NCBI RefSeq assembly: GCF_933775445.1 | Contig: NC_065876.1 | Span: 10,912,001 to 10,976,000 of the forward strand | From: Argentina anserina | Lineage: Eukaryota > Streptophyta > Magnoliopsida > Rosales > Rosaceae | Length of the DNA: 64,000 nt | Reading direction: 5' to 3' | Part shown: in pieces, positions 23,866 to 34,805 of the stretch | How positions within the stretch are numbered: the stretch's first letter is position 1 | How the letters are laid out: the number at the start of each line of letters is the position of its first letter | Made by a program: the position numbers and the translations under genes | The notes under the pieces: model-generated | Seen by the model: the letters and a program-made list of their open reading frames with translations, nothing else | Told to the model about the DNA's origin: nothing | Database searches by the model: none

Positions 23866-26837
23866 GCCAAATGATGACCCCAGTTGAAACCAAAATAATA
23901 GCCAGCTGCAGGCTGCCGCATAACCACAATTATTATGTCCAAGCCAAAACGTGCTTCTTTTCCAATATTCAAGTCCAAGATAAATATTACCCGTCACACA
24001 ATGCCATGAAATTATATGAATCTGATCTGTATGATGTATCTGAAACCAATATATTGTTGCGTGCATGATGATAATGTTTTCTTATATACATCGATCTCTA
24101 TCTTGTGCCTTTGAGCCTTTCTTTAATAATTTGATTTAACATTTTATTTTCTGATGCTGATGGATTGATTAACTTTGAAACTCTGACTCTCTCATAAACT
24201 GTATTAAAATACAAGATTCTAACCCAATCTTTTCGATATTTGTTGGGGTTTCTTATTTTATGCCGTGAATGCTGACAATATTAATTGGTTTTGAAGAAAA
24301 CCCCAAAACCCTTTTTTTCCCTTCACAAATGCTGATTCTTCACGACTCGATTGCTAGCTCATTAGGGACCGGTGTCTGTCATTCATGGTGTTTTTTTTTA
24401 AATTAGTGTAGAGAATCGGAATAGCTTAATTTCTAAACTGGGAAAGTCGTCGATGACGATCATGTGGTAGTGGTATGAAGGAAGAACTTGGAACTTGGCC
24501 TCTTAGGAGTTGAATACGTATAATTTATCAATCATACATGATTAGATAAAAGCGTATAATAATAGGTTGTAATTTTGTATACATGAAGGAAGAACTTGCA
24601 TGGTCTTATAGGAGTTCTAATTTGTATAATTTAATTCCCGGCATACATGATTAGACAAAAGCGTATAATTAAGGTTGAAGCACATTGATCGAGTCTATTA
24701 TATTTGCACATTGCACACCATCAAATCATCAAATTCAAACTCAGAATGTGGAAATTAAATTATTAAATGTATAAAATCCACCAAATTATGTAGAAATTAG
24801 CGGCTTATGGTCATATATTTCATTGAATTCAATTCCACAGATATACTATTACTTTTTAGTTGTTATCACCCAAAATAATAATATAAAATCCACTGTTAAT
24901 CTATGGGTATTCACACATACAGTATACTTAAAGAATAAGGTTAATTATGAGTATTCAATTTGTGCATATATGGGTATCCACTTTGTTCTCCAGTATATCT
25001 TTCGCTTCACGGATGCCACTCTTTACAAAGCTTAATAAGTTCGTAAAAGCTTTTGACAAGAAGTTTGTACCCTCCTCGGACGAATATGTATGTGGATTTT
25101 AGGTGCAAATTGTGATTGAATGTGGCAATCAATACTTCCTCCCCTAAACACTTGAAAACACATGAATTGTTTAGTTACGTGTAGACAAATGGATAATTTA
25201 GGACTAGATTAGTCTTGAAGTTGTATAAAATTTTGTATTTATGTTGTTATTTAGATTGACGTTTAAATTTTTGGGTCATAAACATATTGGTAGAAACTTA
25301 TTACCAACCGTATCAACCGAATATCAACTGTGTCAATTAGTTGATATACCAACGTTATTAGTTAGTTTAAATAGTAAATTTTTTATACTGATTATATGTT
25401 GATTGGTACGTGATATTGAAAAAATAAAATTTGTATACTTACCAATTCACCCTAATTAATAGGTATAAAGGGACCGAAATGACCAAGTCGTCGTTAGCTC
25501 TAACGTAATCAACTAATTAATTTTATAAATCTATGATGCCCCATCAATAAGAAACAGCCATGCAATATCCTAATTCCATCACGTGTTTGAAATCAATATT
25601 ATTATTCTGATTTTTTATTTAATATTTCTCCCTTGTCGCGTTTGTCATCTTGTTGGATTCATGCATCCGCGATCAACCCATATTATTGGGTTTTGTCGTT
25701 TTACATCAAGTTGCAGTTGGCACGTGCGGGTGGCTTGCTATTTTTGGAAACCCGGGAAAGAATTGTTCTTCTAGGTCAGAGTCTCTCCTGCGACCGTAAC
25801 GGTCTATGGTCAACGATTCAACGTCAATTGTTGATGTTTCGCCCTGAAATGGTGCCTATTTTTTTGTTCTCCCTCACCTATGAGCGCTTATTATCATCTA
25901 ACCAGGAAAAGTACGACATTCTTTTTTGTTAAAGTAGTTCTATACATATCGCTAAAAATGATATTTATACTTTTTAACTTATTAAATGTCTATTTTTCTT
26001 TGATAAATACTTAAAAGGCTATTTAAATCTCATAATTTTTTTTAAAATGTCTATTATCTAATTTGATATATCAAATCAGACTACTATTTATTAATTTATT
26101 TCATACTCTATTTTAAATCCATTTATTATCTACAACTCGAAAAAAAACATAATAATTACACAAACTATTTTGTCAAATTAATTCACTCTTTCACTTGTTT
26201 TTAAAAATTCACAAAAAAATTGGTAAACTATTTTCTAAAATCATTATATATATATATATATGCAACTCACCAAGAAATAACATTAACTAACGTATATGAA
26301 ATATTCTAACCTCTAATGAACGAGTTTTGTTATTTGGCTTTAACCGAAGTTTATGAGAAATTCTAGATAGTTATATAGTTTATACATTAAATCGTCTACA
26401 TTCAATTTGTTGTGAATCATTTACTTTAAATTTTTGACTAACAATGTTTGTTAAAAAAAAAGTAATCAACTAAACCATTTAATGAAATTTGATATCCCAT
26501 TTTGGGATTTTCTAGCAATAATATAAAAGATAATTATCTACATTTGTATTTTAGAATAGATGAGTTCAAAATTATTTCCTGTATTTTTATTGTTATATGT
26601 TTTTGTGTTGTAATTTCATATGTATTGATTAAGTCAAAACTATCTATGAAAAAGATGGAGGTTTAAGTGTCATTCTAGGAGGTATAAATAGAACCTCCAT
26701 TTGGTTAAACCGTTAACTTTTTTTTTTACCTAAAGATAAGGCTTCGAATTCTCACTTCTTCTCTACTTCCCTTTGCTTCTTTCTAAAAATAAAATAGACA
26801 TTCGTTTTAATCATCTGGTGAAAAGTTACACAACTCA
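23866..26837. other. AT-rich intergenic stretch, no gene seen
   Basis: A local tandem duplication of about 108 bp lies at 24477-24681 (shared GAAGGAAGAACTTG, TACATGATTAGA, AAAAGCGTATAAT). A 99-codon frame at 25633-25932 has no recognised domain. The remainder is AT-rich with no supported gene. Confidence 0.5.
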
Positions 26838-27702
26838 GAACAACTCTAGCGGCTCTGTCTTTTAGCTTGTCGCAATTTCAATTTTGACAGTCTTGTCAGC
26901 AATGTCAAATTTACAAGGTTTATCCTCCAATGTTTAAATCTTTTGGCAAATTTCAAATATTAGAATGAATTGTATTAAAAAAAACCCAATATTTGAAAAT
27001 TAAGCTCCATAAAACTCTGCTTGACGTCTTCTCTGACCGGGCAAATTGACCGAAAGTCCGGAACTTCATCTAGCGACAACAATACAGAGCGCATAGGCTG
27101 GGTTTGGTGCATCTCTTTGTCTAAGTACCTTTTGTGGTGGTGGATCATTTATATGGCGAATGAAGAGCGAGAAGATCCATACCGATCCTTCACTGCCTTC
27201 TAACAAATCCGGCCACTCCATCCTTCACGGCCCAAACCCGATCCGTCACTACATGCCCCGCCCAGGCAGCAGATCTCTGCGCGCCGTAACCCTAATCCTT
27301 GGTGACGGAATCAGATCGCTCGTGACCAACACCGTCAAGCAGGTGATGGACACGATGCAAGTGCCACTCTGCTTCAAGAAGTACGAGGTCAACGACGACA
27401 TGCTACGGGTGCTAGAGGAGGTGATCGAGTCAATCAGGAGGAACAAGATGTGCTTGAAAGGTATGGCAGATGGTGGTGGATTGGTATGGCAGGTGGTGGT
27501 GGATCGCATTCCTCTCATCGGGCTCTACATGACTATATCAGGGTATTACTTGGTTCTTTGATCTATGATTTTGGATCTGGGTAAGAAGAAAAATATCACA
27601 GAAAGAGTATGAAATTGAGAGAAGAATAAGAGGAATAAATTGACAGCTTCGGAGAGAACTGTCGAATTTGACAGTCAAAAGACAGAGCCGCTAGAGTTGC
27701 TC
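26838..27702. mobile_element. TIR element carrying a captured IDH gene fragment
   Basis: The terminal inverted repeats are about 26 bp and differ by a single base: both contain CAACTCTAGCGGCTCTGTC followed by TTTT. TCA flanks each side (26835-26837 and 27703-27705), consistent with a 3-bp target duplication of Harbinger-like elements, although TCA is not the usual TAA/TTA. The subterminal regions hold TTTGACAGT and TGTCAAATTT motifs that recur in the element at 55147. The interior contains a piece of an NAD-isocitrate dehydrogenase gene and no transposase. Confidence 0.8.
27160..27460 (+). pseudogene. Captured 5' fragment of NAD-isocitrate dehydrogenase regulatory subunit
   Basis: The frame opens at an ATG at 27160 and reads through YMPRPG, RAVTLI, GDGI, LVTN, QVM, FKKYEV and SIRRNKMCLKG, the N-terminal order of plant mitochondrial IDH regulatory subunits, preceded by a stretch resembling the end of a mitochondrial presequence. 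At 27460 the similarity stops exactly where a GTATGG splice-donor-like sequence follows, so the fragment includes an exon-intron border and was taken from genomic DNA rather than mRNA. The conserved GDGIGPLVT reads GDGIRSLVT here. The rest of the enzyme, with the substrate-binding residues, is absent, so no activity is expected. The frame runs on to 27561 in non-homologous sequence. Assignment is from memory of the family. Confidence 0.85.
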
Positions 27703-27705
27703 TCA

Positions 27706-29029
27706 CCTTACCTCAATACAGATTTGTGAGTAGAAATGTAGAATAGAAGCTCCAAGTTTCCAAAGTGTACATGTAGAAAAATTAATTCCCTCAACATGTA
27801 TATAATGTAATTAAATTACGAAATTTCATCACCAAAATATGACGTGGTAGTGATAATGCTCATGAGTCAGGAAAAGCTTATCCCAACGTACGTACACTAC
27901 AAATGAGAAATCGAGTAAGTGCAAGTGCAAACCTACTGGCTACCGCCCACAAGAAGAAAACTACCCACCTACTAGCAAGTAGCTACTACACACACAAGTT
28001 GCAATATTGCAACACCACACAAAATACGTACCTTGTTTAGCTGTATTCATTTGACCTCACCATCTTATCCATTTCCAAAACAATAAGCCCCAAATTGGGC
28101 ACTCAAATTGATTCAGAAAAGGATGTGCACAAGGCACATCAATATAATGAGCTAGTGGCTCGATCCCGCGCGCTCGATCACCGTGAGTTTTGTACAACTT
28201 GATCCAATAAGAATTTTTTTAAAGAATGATACCAACTAACAACATGAAAGCTACACTAGTGCACTTTGGGAGCCTATTTAACAAAAGAACTTTGATTAAC
28301 ATTAAAGAGTGACTCACTTTCCTTGAAGGGATGTTAAAAAGACAAAAGAGCCCCCCCCATTTGATTTGTTGGAGTTGAACGACTTTCTAGAGCCTGCCTT
28401 ATCCATGTAGGAAAATAGATATACATTCATGACATTGTGTCCAGGAGGAATGTATCCCTGTATATTCCAAAACGTATGTCCTTTTCGGTTCGGTTTGTTC
28501 CCTTTGTTTCTTGCAAGTTACTCACCAGATAGACTTGGCTTGTGTCCTTCCCGTTTTATTTTCTCAACCATTGACTCACTGACAATAACTTGGTTGGCAC
28601 TTGGCACCAAGTTTCTGTACTCACTTTATCGAGCAATCGAGTCTTGCGGCCGTTGGTTTACAAAGTTATATTTCTTTGTTTAATTTGTCTATAAAAGGCT
28701 CTAAGTTAAAATTTAGATGCGATAAAATAATTGTACAGTATCATTTGGTTCAGCAGATAAATATATTTGTTACGATACTATTATTAGGGCCTTAACATAA
28801 TGCAAAATAGAATCAGGAAATGATATATATCTAAATTTGGTTACAAAATAAGAACTATGATACTTATTCTTTTTGGTCTATAAATAAGTATAGATGATAC
28901 TAATTTAATTAGTAGTTAGTAGTTAGTACAACATTTAACTTTGGACGTGAACCGCAACATTTGCTGACAGAACAATGTCCAGTTGGAAAAACCGGAACAA
29001 AAACAACAAGTTTGCATCGGTTAAGAAGC
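27706..29029. other. Intergenic stretch upstream of the ERF1/2-like gene
   Basis: Distal promoter and intergenic DNA. No supported gene; short frames near 28429-28795 have no recognisable content. Confidence 0.45.
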
Positions 29030-29239
29030 TGACGTCGGGCCTCCCTCGCAGGTTAATTCCTCACGTGTTAATACAAAAATCATGATACCCCACCACACAC
29101 ACCCCATTTGCACACTCGCTCGAACTTTCACCGAAGCTCCAGCCCAGAAAAAGAAGAAATAAAAATATCGTCCACATTAAAACATTAAAATATGTTCCCA
29201 TTTTTCTTTCAAGTGCATGAACCTTCTCACCTATATAAG
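29030..29239 (+). promoter_or_regulatory. Promoter of the ERF1/2-like gene
   Basis: A TATA box CTATATAAGC lies at 29231-29240, predicting transcription start near 29262. A TGACGTC (29030-29036, bZIP/TGA-factor type) and a G-box CACGTG (29062-29067) lie 160-200 bp upstream. The leader carries a (CTT)n pyrimidine tract at 29281-29316. These motifs fit a stress- and hormone-inducible gene, but activity is inferred. Confidence 0.6.
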
Positions 29240-29395
29240 CCTTTCCTACTCTTCTTCCACAAAGGAAATCCAAAACCAACTCTTCTTCTTCTTCTTCTTC
29301 TCTTCTTCTTTCTCAGCTTCAACACACAGTCTTCTGACTCTTCTCTACTCTAAAGCTTCAATTTGTGATACACTAAGAGTTTAAGAGCTACCAGA

Positions 29396-30274
29396 ATGTA
29401 CGGACAGAGCGCTACTGACGCGGACTTCACACTCCTCGACTCGATTCGGCGACACTTGCTCGGCGAGAGTAGTCATAATCCTGTGAGGAACTCCGGTGCC
29501 GGTCCGATTTTCTTGCGGAGCTCCAGCTTCAGCAGCTTGTACCCTTGCTTGACGGAGAATTGGGGCGAGCTGCCGTTAAAGGAGGACGACTCGGAAGATA
29601 TGGTGCTCTACGGAGTTCTAAGAGACGCCGTCAGCGTCGGGTGGGTCCCCTCTCTCGGGTCTGGTGCTGCTGACGGTTGTGGATATGAGTTTCCTGTGAA
29701 ATCGGAGCCGTGGTCGTTTGACTTCGAGGTGAAGTCGGAGCCGCAGGAGGCGGAGGTGAGTAGAGCGCCGGAGATGAATTCGGCGGTTGTGGCGTGTCAG
29801 CAGTCTACGGCGGTTCAGGCGAAGCCGGCGGTGGTGGTGGCGTCGAAGGGGAAGCATTACAGGGGAGTGAGACAACGGCCGTGGGGGAAGTTCGCGGCGG
29901 AAATCCGTGATCCGGCGAAGAACGGCGCCAGAGTTTGGCTCGGGACTTTCGAGACGGCGGAGGACGCGGCGTTGGCTTATGATAGAGCCGCTTACAGAAT
30001 GCGCGGCTCTAGAGCGCTATTGAATTTCCCGCTCCGGGTTAATTCGGGCGAGCCCGACCCTGTTCGGGTGACGTCGAAGCGGTCGTCACCCGAACCGACC
30101 TCGTCTTCAGAGAGCGGTTCTCCGAAGAGGAGGAAGAAGGCTGCGGCTGCGGTAGCGGCGGTGGTGGCTCAAGCCGGAATGGAAATGGGGAGTGGGATTG
30201 GGATTGGGCAGCAACAAGTGGGAGGGCAAGTGGGGATGTCGTGTACGCGTGGAGAGCAGTTATTGGCGGTTTGA
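29396..30274 (+). CDS. ERF2: ERF1A/ERF2-type AP2/ERF transcription factor (group IX)
   Basis: Intronless 292-aa nuclear transcription factor. The N-terminus MYGQ..., with the block [12 protein letters not shown] (13-24) and [15 protein letters not shown] (55-69), matches the acidic activation region of Arabidopsis ERF1A and ERF2. Two VKSEP motifs lie at 101-105 and 112-116. The AP2/ERF domain spans about 154-211 ([40 protein letters not shown]), followed by [15 protein letters not shown] (243-248) is a likely nuclear signal. The Ala and Asp of AAEIRD that define GCC-box binding are present. The C-terminus is extended by Ala- and Gly-rich runs. Known relatives activate ethylene/jasmonate defence genes. 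The start is the first in-frame ATG after a ~130-base leader. The coding region is GC-rich against AT-rich flanks, as usual for intronless ERFs. Confidence 0.97.
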   Translation: MYGQSATDADFTLLDSIRRHLLGESSHNPVRNSGAGPIFLRSSSFSSLYPCLTENWGELPLKEDDSEDMVLYGVLRDAVSVGWVPSLGSGAADGCGYEFPVKSEPWSFDFEVKSEPQEAEVSRAPEMNSAVVACQQSTAVQAKPAVVVASKGKHYRGVRQRPWGKFAAEIRDPAKNGARVWLGTFETAEDAALAYDRAAYRMRGSRALLNFPLRVNSGEPDPVRVTSKRSSPEPTSSSESGSPKRRKKAAAAVAAVVAQAGMEMGSGIGIGQQQVGGQVGMSCTRGEQLLAV

Positions 30275-31379
30275 TGGTGAGGAGTGTGAGCTGGGAAGCA
30301 GTACACTTGCACATTTGTAAATTACCTGAGAAATGTAAAATGTAGGATTTCAGCTTTTTCACTTTTGGGTTTCCATGATTTTATGGTTTTGTTTCTCAAA
30401 AATGAGAAAAGAAAATGAAGAACAATAAGAGGGATATTGGTTGGGTTTTATCACTTTAATTATGAGTAAGGTTTTTGGGTACTGAAATATGTGTTGCTGA
30501 AGTATTAAAATTCGAAACTGAAAAATTACAGTGAGCAGTCTGAGTGTCTGACCTTGAAGTCATAAAATTTCTACGGTAGTATTCTTTGAACTGTAACTTG
30601 AAGGAGTTAAAGCTAAACTCTAGAAAATTTAATTGAGATAAGAAAGAAATTAAGGACGTCAAACTTTAATATGACATCGTACATTTAAATCGAGTCTCAC
30701 TAATACTCAGAATTAGCCCGTACTCTTCTGCAACTTCCTTCTAAATAATCAGAATTAGCTTTCCATAGAAATGGATTAAGTAGTATATATTACTTGCTGG
30801 AAAAGAGATGGATGCCAATCTAATGGTGGCCTGCAGGTCGTGTCTTTAGGTGCTCATTAGCCAATTGAAACCGATCCCTTCTTAATCAAGTCAAGAAGCT
30901 TCTTGAATTGAAGCCTAATTGTTAAATCGTATACACAAATTAATCTATATGTAAACTATTAAACTTGGTTAAGCATGTGAAATCATGGTTCAGATAACAA
31001 CAAATCGAGTCTCACTAATACTCGTGGTAAATCACACAATTTTTTTTACCATAGAAACCTGCATTTGTTCTTATCAACAAGGCAAGAAGCCAAGAACAAT
31101 CAACAAAACATCGAAGTTTTTTTTTTTTCATTTATGTCATTTCTCGTTTTAAACAAAAATAGGCATGGAAGGGGTGTGCTAATTTTCACCACCTCACTAT
31201 AAACTAGATAAACGTGAACGGCATATGGCTTACAGTGACTTTCACCATTTGATGATTTCAACTGTTAATGTACACTTTAGGTCCAATTAATTAACCGTAA
31301 TATAACAACAAATCAAATCAATTAGCAACTAATTAACCAAATCAAATCAATTAGCAACTAATTAACCCACACTGGGGTG
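30275..31379. other. 3' flank and intergenic stretch
   Basis: It holds the 3' untranslated region of the ERF1/2-like gene and then AT-rich DNA. A short direct repeat (CAAATCAATTAGCAACTAAT) occurs twice near 31313-31363. No gene was seen. Confidence 0.45.
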
Positions 31380-31686
31380 GTAGTCAGGAACTCGATTATG
31401 ACGTGGTGCGGTCCACGGAGTTTGTTGCAAGGTTAGCCATGTCACCTCTCCTATTAAGATTGAAGCTTCATCTCCGTGTGCCTTTGCTACTGATTTTGGA
31501 TTTGCTCCTATTTTTTTTTTCGAATCTGATTGTCAATTTTTATTAAATCTATTAGTGCATGCTTACAGAGATTCTAACGTAGTTGCCCATAGGATAGCTA
31601 AGTTAGCTTTACAGGATGATGTTTCTGCTATGTGGTATGGACCTCCTCCTTCTGCCTTAGCTAGTTTCTTGACCTCTTCCTTGTAA
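31380..31686 (+). mobile_element. LINE-type RNase H remnant
   Basis: The start reads GVVVRNS and the end reads NVVAHRIAKLALQDD followed by a WYGPPPS-type tail and a stop at 31684-31686. That is the beginning and end of the RNase H-like domain at the C-terminus of many plant non-LTR retrotransposon proteins. Stops and frame changes lie between, for example in the T-rich stretch near 31511, so it is a dead, shortened copy. Confidence 0.65.
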
Positions 31687-32593
31687 TCCTTTGTTCTTGC
31701 AATATATATCGTCCATTTCTCACTTGAACCTAACAATATCTCAATTAGACAATTCACTTGTGATGAACTGTTTTATTGAAAACTTAGAATTTGTGATGTG
31801 ATGTTATAATGATGAAAGACACTGTAACACTTTGGTTAATTTTACGGTTTATACCTATGTGAACTTGCACCTTGATTCCTTGAACACTTTGGTTATTATA
31901 TACTTCTTCGGGAACTTTGACACCCCAATGTAATGTAAAGTAAAGTAATAAACTATGCTTGAGAAGTTGAGAATGTCGTAACACGATCCGGTGAATAAAT
32001 GAGCTAATCAACTAGCTAGTTAGTCATATTCACACACAAATTCAATTCATGGATTCCATTCATTCGTGCCCTTACATTAAAAAAATGATATATTCAACCG
32101 ATCCTGGTCTGATTAGCCTCCTCAGTCAATTTCCACATGTTATTTGACATTAGGCATATGCACTGAACTAAGCACTAGACATTAAGCATATGAACATACC
32201 TTTCTCACATGGCTACTGTGGTATGTATTTCTCTATCGCAAGTTCGCAACAAGCTAGCTATGAACAGCAAAGAAGAAAGAAACAGAGAAAGAATCCAACT
32301 CGAAAAGACGAAACACTAACTGCGATATTTTCTGGTGGTATACTTCAAATTTCTACTAGCTGAGGAAGAAAATACTCTATATAGACATCCTAAGATAAAT
32401 CTATGTAAAATTCATGTTTATCAGGAAACATGATCGTTGTTTGCGCATGCATGATTGTATTCTTATAGTTTTGAGGGTTCTAAGCTTTTAATCTCTACAC
32501 ATGAGGTCAAGAATTCATGTATGGGACGAGATATAAACGATTCGACGTTTATATAATCAAGTAATTTTTTCAAGTACGGATGATAATGAGTGA
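31687..32593. other. Intergenic stretch, no gene seen
   Basis: No coding region or clear element found. Confidence 0.4.
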
Positions 32594-33094
32594 TACAGTA
32601 GAACCTCTATAAATTAATAGGCTCGGGATTGATAAAATTAATTATTTTAACAAGATATTAATATATTAATAAATTAATAATTTATTAATTTATCGATTAA
32701 TTAATAACTTATTAATTTATGAAAGTATAATAAATATTTTTTTTTACTTTTTCAAAGAAAAAAAGTTTTATTTCGTTCATGCACCACATTGCTTGATTTA
32801 TCACGCATACTGTTATTCAAACTATTATGTTTTATATTATTTTTATTTGATAATAATTAAATCAACAAAATTCTTCAATGAAATTATTGAAAATGTAAAA
32901 TTTATTGTACAAATTTTGTCATTATTGATTTATATATTCAATGAGGTCTATATGAATTCTCAAAATTTTTATTATCTTACAAATTTAACGAATTATTAAT
33001 TTAGAACGTTAACCCGGAGTCGAAACCGACAAAAAGTATTATTTTAGCAAAATTATTAATCAGTTAGATATTAATTTAACGAAGTTCTACTATA
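32594..33094. mobile_element. AT-rich TIR element, hAT-like
   Basis: The left end is TACAGTAGAACCTCTATAAA and the inverted right end TATAGTAGAACTTCGTTAAA, followed on both sides by ATTAATA-rich sequence. The interior has nested ATTAATTTATTAA inverted motifs. TAGTAGAACCTCTATAAATT-type ends are common in plant hAT-like elements. No target duplication was found and no transposase is present. Confidence 0.6.
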
Positions 33095-33372
33095 GTTTGT
33101 TGATCGGACTTTTTAAACTTGGAGTTCTTGATTACCCAATTTCAACAAATATGAATGGAAAGTGGTCAAACAATAAATACAAAACCACGTAGGAGGAGAA
33201 TGATCCATGTTCAAACTTCAAAGATGCTTAGCAAGTAGCAGCTAGAGGGAGCTAAGCAGAGACAAAGCAGCAGACAACAACAAGAAGTGGCATGACATTC
33301 AATCTCATACAACTCTTCACAGCTCAAATTAGCACGTTGGGGAGATCGAGCAAAGTACGGTCATGCAAAACA

Positions 33373-34220
33373 CAAAAAAGCTTATTTCATTCCTTGACTT
33401 TCAAATTTTGGACCTTGACTGAGATCCAGTTTTGACGTTTTCTTCGATTTTCAAACTTCTTGGAGACAAAACAGGTTGATAGGAACAGCAGTGGATCTGT
33501 CGAGGACTCTTCTAGACTTGCAATCAGTGCTTATTCTTCTTCGGTATCCTGTTCTTCCAGTCCTATTCAAGCCTCCAAAATCTACTCGCATGGTTTTGAA
33601 ATCAGACACTAGAAAGTAGAAATAGCTCCTATTGCTCCAAGAGCGGTTTACAAACTTTACAAGTGTTTCTCAAAACCATCTTTTAAGTGCTAGTGTGCTA
33701 CTAAAACCCCAAGAATTTCATTGCGGTTCTTTTGCAATTTTTGTTGATTCAAGCTTTTGAACTTGTCACAAGACAATCAAGGGGGTCTTGTTTGCTCAAA
33801 AAAGCTTATTTCATTCCTTGACTTTCAAATTTTGGACCTTGACTGAGATCCAGTTTTGACGTTTTCTTCGATTTTCAAACTTCTTGGAGACAAAACAGGT
33901 TGATAGGAACAGCAGTGGATCTGTCGAGGACTCTTCTAGACTTGCAATCAGTGCTTATTCTTCTTCGGTATCCTGTTCTTCCAGTCCTATTCAAGCCTCC
34001 AAAATCTACTCGCATGGTTTTGAAATCAGACACTAGAAAGTAGAAATAGCTCCTATTGCTCCAAGAGCGGTTTACAAACTTTACAAGTGTTTCTCAAAAC
34101 CATCTTTTAAGTGCTAGTGTGCTACTAAAACCCCAAGAATTTCATTGCGGTTCTTTTGCAATTTTTGTTGATTCAAGCTTTTGAACTTGTCACAAGACAA
34201 TCAAGGGGGTCTTGTTTGCT
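33373..34220. repeat. Tandem duplication of 424 bp, two apparently identical copies
   Basis: Copy one is 33373-33796 and copy two 33797-34220. Reading them side by side I find no difference. Each begins CAAAAAAGCTTATTTC and ends GGGGGTCTTGTTTGCT. No protein frame is conserved through the unit. The copies must be recent, or the second one is an assembly error. Confidence 0.9.
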
Positions 34221-34409
34221 CATTTACAAAGTTCAAGTTCCCCAGGCATTCTGTGTTGGAAACTACACCATGACAATTATGAAGTATTGGCATGATATAT
34301 ATGGACTAGACTAGTAGGGCAAACTAATTTCCTAATGTGAAATACAGTCGAGCACAGCACTGAGCAGTGCACTTTTTGAAAAGTGATTAATTTTGGAACC
34401 TTAAACAAA

Positions 34410-34435
34410 CCCCCCCCCCCCCTCCCCCCCCCCCC
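34410..34435. repeat. Poly-C tract (C13 T C12) with adjacent (AC)n
   Basis: A run of 25 C broken by one T at 34423, followed by a short (AC)n at 34441-34453. On the minus strand it is a G-tract about 370 bp beyond the CSN7 stop codon. Confidence 0.9.
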
Positions 34436-34805
34436 AACAAACACACACACACAAACCCCAATGAGTAATTTTCCAATAGACATGCACAGAGGACACATGC
34501 AAGAAGGAGGGGTGCCAAATTCACTCTTCATTTAGAAAAATACAGAACTCAACAAAGCTACCAAGTGAAGATGCATTAGTTATAATTCTCCAAAAAAAAA
34601 AGGATTAGTTACAGGATATAAAATTTATCAATACATGGGATGCTGTGCAATCCTATACCATCACCCTACCATGAACAATGCATTGTGCTAAGCAAAATCC
34701 TCACCTCGCCTTCTCCATGGTTCTATTGAAACATAAAAGATCATACCCGACAGTTTTAGCATATGAATGCCATGAAAATGAAAATCTGATCGGCAACTTT
34801 CACTT

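Noticed and set aside
25633..25932. 99-codon frame as a gene
   Set aside because: Overlaps another open frame and has no recognisable family features.
33373..34220. Resistance-gene or other coding duplication
   Set aside because: No frame remains open through the 424-bp unit on either strand and no domain is recognisable.
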